Source: Muribaculaceae bacterium
Lineage (GTDB): Bacteria; Bacteroidota; Bacteroidia; Bacteroidales; Muribaculaceae
Direction: 5' to 3'
Length of the DNA stretch: 5,919 bases
Assembly: GCA_029052265.1 (NCBI GenBank)
Contig: JAIDJJ010000066.1
Location: 1-5,919, forward strand
The notes beneath the pieces were generated by a model. It worked only from the letters and a program-made list of their open reading frames with translations, had not been told where the DNA came from and searched no databases. Position numbers and translations under genes: made by a program. Shown one piece after another: positions 1 to 5,533 of this stretch (position 1 is the stretch's first letter; each line of letters begins with the position of its first letter).

Positions 1-95
1 TTGTGCGAGTCTAGTTATTTTCCCCGCACATGCCCTACAAAAGCTTTACCGGCGCAGCCCTCTCCTCCCTGCCTACTTTTCCTTAAAAAGAGGGC

Positions 96-126
96 CAAAG
101 TTACAATTGGTTTATGACATATACAA
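96..126 (-). promoter_or_regulatory. Leftward Bacteroidota-type promoter
   Basis: Read on the minus strand, TTG (126-124) is followed by exactly 20 bp and then TAACTTTG (103-96), matching the -33/-7 pattern TTG...TAnnTTTG of the Bacteroidota primary sigma factor. Transcription should start near base 89 and leave the window on the left. No open frame of useful length starts within the remaining leader: the only ATG (minus strand, near base 31) is followed by a stop after six codons. The driven gene therefore most likely begins outside the window, or the leader is long. That ATG lies at the foot of a small stem, TGTGCG (2-7) with CGCACA (25-30), which could be chance. Confidence 0.7.
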
Positions 127-129
127 CAA

Positions 130-585
130 TGAACCTTTATTATCTACAATCCGTTATATTGATACAACGGGCAAGATACTTCACGGGACGTAGCTCCGGC
201 ATGGAAACGTCTCTACCGGTCGGATCTTAACGGTCCCGTTTAAAGGATTACAATCCGGGCAGGTTGCCCTCGCAATAATTGAATGTCTGAACTTAAGACG
301 AAAACTTCGGCACAGCTTAAAGTCTTCCTCTGGATACGGAATTTGGCACATCCATTGCCATCCTCCCCCGGTGCGAAGCCGGGCTGAAGAATCGGATCCA
401 AATGTAGACAGCCGGATCACCTGATGCATGTGTCGGCATGAGTCTCTGCTATACAGACAAAAGTTTTATCAAAATTATGAACCTGAAAGACATCGGCTGC
501 AGCCGGTGTCTTTCTTTGATTTCCACACCCGCTTGAGAAAGCTTTCATAAAATTCATGCCTCCGTCTCCTCTGTGATCCGGATTG
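130..585. other. Intergenic stretch with no supportable gene
   Basis: This 450-bp stretch separates the leftward promoter from the pulA promoter. The longest open frame (minus strand, 429-181, 82 codons) has a composition unlike a real protein, no recognisable domain and no good start context, so I do not call it. Several small inverted repeats are visible: ACGGGAC (183-189) with GTCCCGT (233-239), a six-pair stem with a five-base GCGAA loop (367-383), and the stronger hairpin at 486-513. Two TAnnTTTG-like boxes occur on the minus strand (407-400 and 477-470), but neither has a TTG at the right distance. It could be a decayed gene, an unknown structured RNA, or plain spacer. Confidence 0.5.
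486..513 (+). terminator. Hairpin resembling an intrinsic terminator
   Basis: AAAGACATCGGC (486-497) pairs with GCCGGTGTCTTT (502-513) around the loop TGCA, giving a 12-bp stem with one G-U pair. The plus-strand tail continues as a T-rich but interrupted run (511-522), so termination would work rightward and perhaps only partly. No rightward gene precedes it in the window, which makes its purpose unclear. It sits about 75 bp upstream of the pulA promoter and so could insulate pulA from read-through. Confidence 0.5.
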
Positions 586-586
586 A

Positions 587-617
587 TTGCACATATGATT
601 TATTTTTAGTAACTTTG
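587..617 (+). promoter_or_regulatory. pulA promoter
   Basis: TTG at 587-589, a 20-bp spacer, and TAACTTTG at 610-617 give a textbook Bacteroidota promoter. Transcription should begin around 623-625, leaving a leader of roughly 23 nt before the ATG at 647. The leader is A/T-rich with no Shine-Dalgarno sequence, as is usual in this phylum. No obvious operator repeat is seen around the boxes. Confidence 0.8.
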
Positions 618-646
618 GGCTGTAACTGATAAATTCTTACTGACAA

Positions 647-2680
647 ATGAAAATTCTTTTTTCTTCAACAATGACAGCTGTATTATTCGCTGCCGGATCA
701 TTCCTATCTCCTCTCCATTCCGCAGCGCAAAGTTCTTTCGACGCTCAGTTTATCAACTATCCCACATACAGCGGGGATGATCTTGAACTGATTGTCGACA
801 ACTCCGGTACGCATTTCCGGCTTTGGAGCCCCAAGGCACAGGAAGCACGCGTGAATATCTATACCAACGGACACACCGGTTCGCCTTCTCAGGTTCTTGA
901 CATGAAACTCGATCCGGCTACAGGCACATGGACTGCCTCTGTGCCTGAAAAACTTTATGGCATGTTCTACACTTTCCAGATTAAATGGAATGGCGAATGG
1001 AATAACGAAACCCCGGGAGTATGGGCAAAAGCGGTAGGTATAAACGGTAAGCGCGCAGCCATAATTGATCTTGCGAAAACGGATCCTGATGGCTGGAACA
1101 AAGACAAAGGTCCGGATGTATCCAATTTTTCCGATGTCATAGTATACGAAATGCACCATCGCGACATGTCGATGCATCCCTCTTCCGGAATAGCAAACAA
1201 AGGTAAATTCCTTGCCCTTACTGAAGACGGGACAGTGTCTCCTCTCGGCGACAAAACAGGGATAGACCATCTCAAAGAGCTTGGCATAACTCATGTGCAC
1301 ATCCTTCCTTCGTACGACTACAACTCTGTCGACGAGATGAACCTTCAGCAAAACACTTACAACTGGGGATATGATCCCCAAAACTATAATAGCCCGGAAG
1401 GTTCTTATTCTACCAATCCTTCCGACCCGTCCACAAGAATCAGGGAAATGAAGGAAATGGTGAAGGCTCTTCACGATGCCGGGATCGGAGTCATAATGGA
1501 CGTGGTATATAATCATACTGCAGAGAACGATGGTTCCAATTTCGAGCTCACTGCTCCCGGATATTACCACAGACACTGGGACGACGGCAAATATTCAGAT
1601 GCCTCCGGGTGCGGCAACGAAACCGCTTCTGACCTGAAGCAGATGCAAGACTTCATAATCAATTCTACAAAGTATTGGGCGGAGGAGTATCACATAGACG
1701 GTTTCAGGTTTGACCTCATGGCGATCCACGACACCGAGACCATGAACAAGGTGGCTTCAGAACTGAAAAAAATCAATCCCTCAATTTTCGTATATGGAGA
1801 AGGTTGGACTGCCGGCGACTCCCCCCTCGCAATCGAGAAAAGAGCCCTGAAGGAAAATGTTTCCAAAATGAAGAATATCGCCGTATTTTCCGACGACCTC
1901 CGGGATGCGGTCAAAGGTCATTATTCAAACGCTTCCGACCGTGGGTTTGCTACCGGTAAACCCGGAAATGAAGAAACCGTAAAGATCGGAATCGTGGCTG
2001 CCACATCACACCCGCAGGTAGATTATTCAAAGGGGAACAATTCTAAATTCGCTTATGCCTTGTCGCCAGAAATGATTGTAAATTATGTTTCCTGCCACGA
2101 CGACCTGACACTCACAGACAAACTCCGGAAGTCTATGGAGGGAGAACCGGAACAGAACATGCTTGAGGCAGCCAAACTCGCTCAGACCATAGTATTCACA
2201 TCTCAGGGGACTCCTTTCATGTTTGCAGGAGAAGAGATTTTCCGCGACAAACAGGGAGTACACAACTCTTACAAAAGTCCTGATTCCATCAACGCCATAA
2301 ATTGGGAAAACAAAGCCAAATATCGTGGTCAGTTTGATTATTACAAAGAACTGATAGCCCTGCGTAAGGCTCATCCGGCATTCAGGATGACTTCTGCCGA
2401 CGACATCGCGAAACATCTCGTCTTTGACAAGATTGATTCCTCCAAGACCCCTAATCTCATTTCATACTCTCTGAAGGATAATGCCAACGGCGATTACTGG
2501 AAAGAAATAAAGGTGGTATTCAACGGTGCATCTCAGCCTCAGACCGTAAACATGCCTAAAGGGAAATGGCTGATTGTGGCAAAAGACGGCAAAATCGCAC
2601 ATGACGGGAGTCTTGGCGTTTCTTCCGGTGGAAAAATCATCCTTGCCCCATACTCGGCGCTCATACTTGCCCGGGAATAA
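647..2680 (+). CDS. pulA: Type I pullulanase (GH13 alpha-1,6-glucan debranching enzyme), exported
   Basis: Predicted to hydrolyse alpha-1,6 branch links in pullulan, starch or glycogen-derived dextrins, probably in the periplasm or at the cell surface. Residues 1 to about 28 form a Sec signal peptide (Lys2, hydrophobic core, small residues at 25-27). There is no Cys after it, so it is not an obvious lipoprotein. A CBM48-like beta domain follows (about 45-130), then the catalytic barrel. YNWGYDP at 238-244 is the type I pullulanase signature. GH13 region I is DVVYNH (285-290). Region II GFRFD carries the nucleophile Asp356, region III YGEGW the acid/base Glu385, and region IV CHDD the third carboxylate Asp485. 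The usual HDN of region IV is HDD here. A short C-terminal beta domain ends the protein, and no T9SS sorting domain is evident. Length (677 aa) suits the family. It is a single-gene unit behind its own promoter, with no SusC/SusD-like gene in the window. The ATG at 647 was chosen because it starts the signal peptide just after the promoter. Confidence 0.93.
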   Translation: MKILFSSTMTAVLFAAGSFLSPLHSAAQSSFDAQFINYPTYSGDDLELIVDNSGTHFRLWSPKAQEARVNIYTNGHTGSPSQVLDMKLDPATGTWTASVPEKLYGMFYTFQIKWNGEWNNETPGVWAKAVGINGKRAAIIDLAKTDPDGWNKDKGPDVSNFSDVIVYEMHHRDMSMHPSSGIANKGKFLALTEDGTVSPLGDKTGIDHLKELGITHVHILPSYDYNSVDEMNLQQNTYNWGYDPQNYNSPEGSYSTNPSDPSTRIREMKEMVKALHDAGIGVIMDVVYNHTAENDGSNFELTAPGYYHRHWDDGKYSDASGCGNETASDLKQMQDFIINSTKYWAEEYHIDGFRFDLMAIHDTETMNKVASELKKINPSIFVYGEGWTAGDSPLAIEKRALKENVSKMKNIAVFSDDLRDAVKGHYSNASDRGFATGKPGNEETVKIGIVAATSHPQVDYSKGNNSKFAYALSPEMIVNYVSCHDDLTLTDKLRKSMEGEPEQNMLEAAKLAQTIVFTSQGTPFMFAGEEIFRDKQGVHNSYKSPDSINAINWENKAKYRGQFDYYKELIALRKAHPAFRMTSADDIAKHLVFDKIDSSKTPNLISYSLKDNANGDYWKEIKVVFNGASQPQTVNMPKGKWLIVAKDGKIAHDGSLGVSSGGKIILAPYSALILARE

Positions 2681-3929
2681 TAACAGCTGTCCCTATAAGC
2701 CTGTCTCCGCGTGAACCCGGCGCCCGGTAATAGACACAGACAAGATATTCGTTCCGGGTCTCATATTTGTCGCCCTCTATCGGCGACGGATCGACATTTC
2801 CTTCCGGGGAAGCTACAACATATTGATAGTTGTAGCTTCCCTGTTTTAATGGGATCTCTGCTACATATGCCCCTTTCCCTCTGTCGTAGACCATCTTGTT
2901 GAATCTCCCGAAGCGGTGAAATGAGAAATCTCCGTCAACATACACCTCCCCTCCCGTAAGTTCTGGGATATCAAGAGTAAAATGAACAGTGACATAATCC
3001 GCACCGAGATCGGGATCATCGGCACTATACTCATCGATCTTGAACCTTCCGTGCTGAGTGCTGTCATACGTATAGTCCTTATCCACCCGCGATTCATCGG
3101 GAGTAAGCCACGAGTGCCAGTTGCTTCCCCCGAATTTTACTGAATCCGCGTGCATCCCCGCATAGTCTGCCCTGACTGTTTCAAACCGCCTGTACTCGTT
3201 CCCCGCCCTGAAAATCAGGTCGGGAAGATGGGAATATACAATCTTGTCTCCCTCCACCCTCAACGGATGAGCGATCGTGCGGGTGGTCTCCGGACGGTTG
3301 TTCTGTGTGACTGTGACCACCACATCCTGATACAGGTTGGCTGACTGAGGGAGCATGGTGGACAGAGTGAAATCCAATTGTTGGTATTCCGTATTGAGAC
3401 CGACGTCTGTCCTGCCGCTCGCCCCTCCCGACACTCTCACCGAATCTTCCGACACATAAAACCGCTGCTGCAATATTAACTGCTCCGGATTCCCTTCCGG
3501 ATAAACCTGAAGAAGGTAGTTTCCACTTGCAAGAAATTTCATTTCCTCTCCGGGCAGTTCTATATTATAGTTTACATAATGCACATACGTATTTGAAGAA
3601 TATGCATAATCGGAAACCTCTGTTTCATTGAATCCTCCTACATATTCGGGCTCAAGAAGCCGGGAAGGGAGCCAGTCGGCATTACAATGCACCAGGCGGT
3701 AACGCAGATACTCATGGCTGTCTCCGATTATATCAAAATTCAGTGCCAGACGGCTCCCGGAAGAAAGGTTGATCACCGGAGGCGACATGAAACTGTCGGG
3801 ATTGCTCAAGGACAATGTTTTTACTCTATTGTCAAAGACTCCTGTCATGGTATCTATGGTGGCACCATAAATAAATGAAGGGAAAGACAAGGCTACTGCC
3901 AACACCGCCTTATACAATTGCCTCACCAT
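2661..3929 (-). CDS. DUF5103 / type IX secretion plug-family protein
   Basis: Recognised from its N-terminal half: a signal peptide (about residues 1-23) followed by the family's pattern. This comprises VKTLSLSNPD, a 'PVINLSSGSRLALNFD' segment, the conserved YRLVHCNADW with its Cys and Trp, an EYVGGF segment, SGNYLLQVYPEGN and a QRFYV strand. The C-terminal third is beta-rich and resembles an immunoglobulin or CBM-like fold. In Flavobacterium the Plug protein closes the periplasmic side of the SprA translocon of the type IX secretion system; that role is known for the family and only inferred here. Homologues are also annotated simply as DUF5103. Length (422 aa) is normal. It is the second gene of an operon: its ATG overlaps the ung stop by 7 bp (shared ATGGTGA), with no Shine-Dalgarno sequence, so translational coupling is likely. 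Its 3' end overlaps pulA by 20 bp tail to tail, and no terminator hairpin is visible there. Confidence 0.85.
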   Translation of the reverse strand: MVRQLYKAVLAVALSFPSFIYGATIDTMTGVFDNRVKTLSLSNPDSFMSPPVINLSSGSRLALNFDIIGDSHEYLRYRLVHCNADWLPSRLLEPEYVGGFNETEVSDYAYSSNTYVHYVNYNIELPGEEMKFLASGNYLLQVYPEGNPEQLILQQRFYVSEDSVRVSGGASGRTDVGLNTEYQQLDFTLSTMLPQSANLYQDVVVTVTQNNRPETTRTIAHPLRVEGDKIVYSHLPDLIFRAGNEYRRFETVRADYAGMHADSVKFGGSNWHSWLTPDESRVDKDYTYDSTQHGRFKIDEYSADDPDLGADYVTVHFTLDIPELTGGEVYVDGDFSFHRFGRFNKMVYDRGKGAYVAEIPLKQGSYNYQYVVASPEGNVDPSPIEGDKYETRNEYLVCVYYRAPGSRGDRLIGTAVIIPGQV

Positions 3930-4591
3930 TTTATTGGAGTTTTTCCGTGAGCTACAAGATATTCGTTTGCCTTCGTAAAATGGTGGTTGCCAAAAAAGCC
4001 ACGGTGCGCCGATAACGGCGACGGGTGAGGTGAGGTAAGTACCAGATGACGGTTCCTGTCTATTTTTGCACCCTTCTTTATTGCGTCAGATCCCCATAAC
4101 AGAAATACAAGATTGTCTTTTGACCGCGCAAGGACATCTACCGCCGCATCTGTAAATGTCTCCCACCCGATTCCTGAATGAGACTTTGGCAGATGTTCTT
4201 TGACCGTCAACGATGAATTGAGCAACAATACCCCCTGCTTTGCCCATCGTCTGAGATCTCCGTCGGCTGGTATAGGAGCCCCGGTGTCTGCACTCACTTC
4301 TTTAAAAATATTGACCAGCGACGGGGGCATCTGGACTCCCGGAGCGACTGAAAAACACAATCCGTTTGCCTGTCCGGGACCATGATATGGATCTTGTCCG
4401 ATAATAACCACTTTGGTCTCATCAAACGTTGATGCGTCGAAGGCAGCGAAAATTTCCTTACCGGGAGGATAAACTTTCACCTGTGGATCTGCATAATCAT
4501 GCCTGACCCGCTCCACCAGGGCGTGAAAATACGGCTTCTCAAATTCCTCTGCCAAACGCTCTTTCCATCCGCTTTCTATTTTTACATCCAT
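3923..4591 (-). CDS. ung: Uracil-DNA glycosylase, family 1
   Basis: Removes uracil from DNA, arising from cytosine deamination or dUTP incorporation, as the first step of base excision repair in the cytoplasm. All family 1 signatures are present: GQDPYH at 65-70 with the catalytic Asp67, Phe80 in the uracil pocket (GLCFSV), Asn125 in LLLNSSLTV for uracil recognition, and HPSPLSAHRGF at 189-199 with the catalytic His189. The 222-aa length matches the bacterial enzyme. The ATG at 4591-4589 gives the expected N-terminus. It is the first gene of a two-gene operon with the DUF5103 gene. Transcription may start from the minus-strand side of the inverted repeat at 4668-4707, leaving a leader of about 75 nt. 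The pairing with a cell-envelope gene has no obvious functional logic. Confidence 0.97.
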   Translation of the reverse strand: MDVKIESGWKERLAEEFEKPYFHALVERVRHDYADPQVKVYPPGKEIFAAFDASTFDETKVVIIGQDPYHGPGQANGLCFSVAPGVQMPPSLVNIFKEVSADTGAPIPADGDLRRWAKQGVLLLNSSLTVKEHLPKSHSGIGWETFTDAAVDVLARSKDNLVFLLWGSDAIKKGAKIDRNRHLVLTSPHPSPLSAHRGFFGNHHFTKANEYLVAHGKTPIKW

Positions 4592-4667
4592 ATATTGCTA
4601 ATTTTTATCATATTGCACGGCAAATACCAACACCCTGAAGTCTTTAGGTGCGATTAATTTCTGCCAT

Positions 4668-4707
4668 GTTTTGCAAAGTTCGGAAAAATTGCTTAACTTT
4701 GCAAAAC
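4668..4707. repeat. 13-bp perfect inverted repeat over the ung / tRNA promoter
   Basis: GTTTTGCAAAGTT (4668-4680) is repeated in inverted form as AACTTTGCAAAAC (4695-4707), with a 14-bp spacer. The left arm holds the -33 TTG and the right arm most of the -7 box of the rightward tRNA promoter. Because of the symmetry, a mirrored leftward promoter exists: TTG at 4704-4702, 20 bp, then GAACTTTG at 4681-4674, one base off consensus. It would point at ung. It may be a divergent promoter, a dimeric regulator's operator, or both. Confidence 0.75.
4671..4701 (+). promoter_or_regulatory. tRNA-Arg promoter
   Basis: TTG at 4671-4673, a spacer of exactly 20 bp, and TAACTTTG at 4694-4701 match the Bacteroidota consensus. 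Transcription should start near 4708, giving a 5' precursor of about 63 nt before the mature tRNA. The boxes lie inside a perfect inverted repeat. Confidence 0.75.
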
Positions 4708-4770
4708 ATCAGACAAGTGAATAAAGACATCAGCCGTCAGACTGTTGCATTAATTTCACTTATTTCAATT

Positions 4771-4845
4771 GTCTCCATAGTTCAATGGATAGAATATCGG
4801 ATTCCGGTTCCGACGATTAGGGTTCGACTCCCTATGGAGATACCA
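4771..4845 (+). tRNA. tRNA-Arg, anticodon CCG
   Basis: A full cloverleaf can be drawn by hand. The acceptor GTCTCCA (4771-4777) pairs with TGGAGAT (4835-4841), with one G-U pair. The D stem is GTTC/GAAT (4780-4783 and 4792-4795). The anticodon stem TCGGA/TCCGA (4797-4801 and 4809-4813) closes the loop TTCCGGT, with CCG at 4804-4806. The T arm TAGGG/CCCTA surrounds the loop TTCGACT. The discriminator is A4842, and CCA (4843-4845) is encoded. It reads the arginine codon CGG. The gene stands alone between a good promoter and a long hairpin. Confidence 0.96.
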
Positions 4846-4848
4846 CTT

Positions 4849-4887
4849 AAAACTCCAGCCAATTCAAATTGAATTAGTTGGAGTTTT
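4849..4887 (+). terminator. Long hairpin just downstream of tRNA-Arg
   Basis: Two 19-nt arms (4849-4867 and 4869-4887) are complementary except for one G-U pair and one C-A mismatch. The outer nine pairs, AAAACTCCA with TGGAGTTTT, are perfect. The rightward strand ends in TTTT followed by GATTTG, so it can serve as an intrinsic terminator for the tRNA transcript and also guide 3' processing. The A-run on the left arm means it could work leftward as well, although no leftward gene runs into it. Confidence 0.7.
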
Positions 4888-5013
4888 GATTTGTATGTAC
4901 CTACAAAAAATAAATGTGCATATGATTGGCTATAGCGTGAGCGGGACATGAAGCCGTGAAGAGTGACACCATGCGCGCATTGTGACAAGATAGTAACCTT
5001 AAAACTGAATGCT

Positions 5014-5301
5014 ATGAATAAATTAGAGATAATACGCTCCAAGATTTATGAGATAAGAGGGCAGAAAGTAATGCTCGATTTTGACCTGGCAGCAATGTAT
5101 GGCGTTGAGACAAGTCAACTGAAAAGAGCTGTCTGAAGGAATCCCGAAAGATTCGAAGGGGATGATTTCATGTTTGAATTAACCAAAGATGAACTTTCAA
5201 GATGCCAAATTGGCACCTTGAACGGAGGTCGCGGAAGCAATATCAAATATCTACCATTCGCATTCACTGAATTGGGGTGGCAATGTTGTCAAGCGTTTTA
5301 A
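5014..5301 (+). pseudogene. Broken ORF6N-domain gene
   Basis: The translation begins MNKLEIIRSKIYEIRGQKVM and continues with LDFDLAAMYGVET and QLKRAV, the unmistakable start of an ORF6N DNA-binding-type domain found in phage and mobile-element proteins of Bacteroidota. Codon 41 is TGA (5134-5136), where intact relatives have Arg (RAVRRN), explained by one C-to-T or A-to-T change. The frame then continues through RNPERF, DDFMFELTKDEL, CQIGTL and KYLPFAFTELG. At the GGGG run (5274-5277) one base appears lost: adding a G restores GVAMLSSVL. In the present frame it stops at 5299-5301. After SSVL the family pattern is lost, so the C-terminal part is missing. Three lesions make it a dead gene. No promoter of the local type is seen upstream. 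It is probably a remnant of an element once inserted beside the tRNA. Confidence 0.85.
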
Positions 5302-5351
5302 GAGCGCATTCCTTAAAAGCGTTCTTTAAAGTGTGCTCTTAAAATAATCGG
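5296..5351. repeat. Degenerate short repeats at the broken end of the ORF6N relic
   Basis: Four units beginning TTAA occur at 5298, 5313, 5326 and 5339 (spacing 15, 13, 13), with a loose consensus TTAAAAGYGY. The first and last parts also form an inverted repeat: TTTTAAGAGCGCA (5296-5308) with TGTGCTCTTAAAA (5332-5344), complementary except for one G-U position. The repeats start where the match to ORF6N proteins ends, so they may mark a deletion or insertion junction. Confidence 0.4.
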
Positions 5352-5419
5352 AACAACAATATCTTTATGATTTAATATTTTTTCACATTTTATATTATGA
5401 TACTATCACTATTTTGTTG

Positions 5420-5427
5420 TAATTTTG
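5420..5427 (+). promoter_or_regulatory. Possible -7 promoter box
   Basis: TAATTTTG fits the TAnnTTTG -7 pattern and lies in AT-rich DNA. No TTG sits 19-21 bp upstream, unlike the three better promoters in this window. If active, transcription would begin near 5434 and run to the terminator at 5489-5530 with no gene in between. Confidence 0.35.
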
Positions 5428-5433
5428 CAATGA

Positions 5434-5530
5434 AATTTAGGTATCTATAATCCTAACATGTAAGAATTTATTTAGTTAAGCAAAAACAAGCAAGTGGACT
5501 GGTTGTGAAATCCGTCCACTTGCTTTTTTT
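5434..5530 (+). ncRNA. Candidate small RNA (tentative)
   Basis: A possible promoter box (5420-5427) and a strong rightward intrinsic terminator (5489-5530) enclose about 97 nt with no open frame worth calling. The layout is that of a free-standing bacterial small RNA: an unstructured AT-rich 5' part and a 3' terminator stem with a U tail. The call rests only on these two signals. The alternative is that the hairpin merely terminates read-through and the DUF3109 gene converging from the right. Confidence 0.25.
5489..5530 (+). terminator. Strong intrinsic terminator, possibly bidirectional
   Basis: AGCAAGTGGAC (5489-5499) pairs perfectly with GTCCACTTGCT (5514-5524) around a 14-nt loop, and an A-T pair extends the stem. 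On the plus strand seven Ts follow (5524-5530), the best U tract in the window. On the minus strand the stem is followed by a weaker T run (AAAAAC on plus, 5482-5487), so it can also end the DUF3109 transcript, whose stop codon lies only a few bases away at 5536-5534. Confidence 0.85.
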
Positions 5531-5533
5531 GTT

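Noticed and set aside
181..429. 82-codon minus-strand open frame upstream of pulA
   Set aside because: No domain, odd composition and no promoter with both boxes. A TAATTTTG box at 477-470 lacks a -33 partner. It remains possible but unsupported.
478..537. 19-codon plus-strand frame starting MNLKDIG across the hairpin
   Set aside because: It overlaps the 486-513 stem, has no promoter, and is short enough to be chance.
704..1576. 290-codon open frame on the minus strand inside pulA
   Set aside because: It is antisense to a confidently identified GH13 gene, has no recognisable domain and shows the composition expected from reading the complement of biased codons.
4648..4872. 74-codon plus-strand frame across the tRNA gene
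   Set aside because: It runs through the promoter repeat, the tRNA and its terminator, so it is not a protein gene.
4963..4987. Palindrome ATGCGCGCAT (4971-4980) flanked by GTGACA copies
   Set aside because: A 10-bp palindrome with two six-base repeats is too small to assign as an att site or operator without comparison, and it has no link to a nearby promoter.
4782..5042. 86-codon minus-strand frame over the tRNA and relic start
   Set aside because: It is antisense to the tRNA and the ORF6N start, with no domain or promoter.
4771..5533. Full integrated element with att repeats at tRNA-Arg
   Set aside because: No integrase and no second copy of the tRNA 3' end were seen, and only a relic gene remains.
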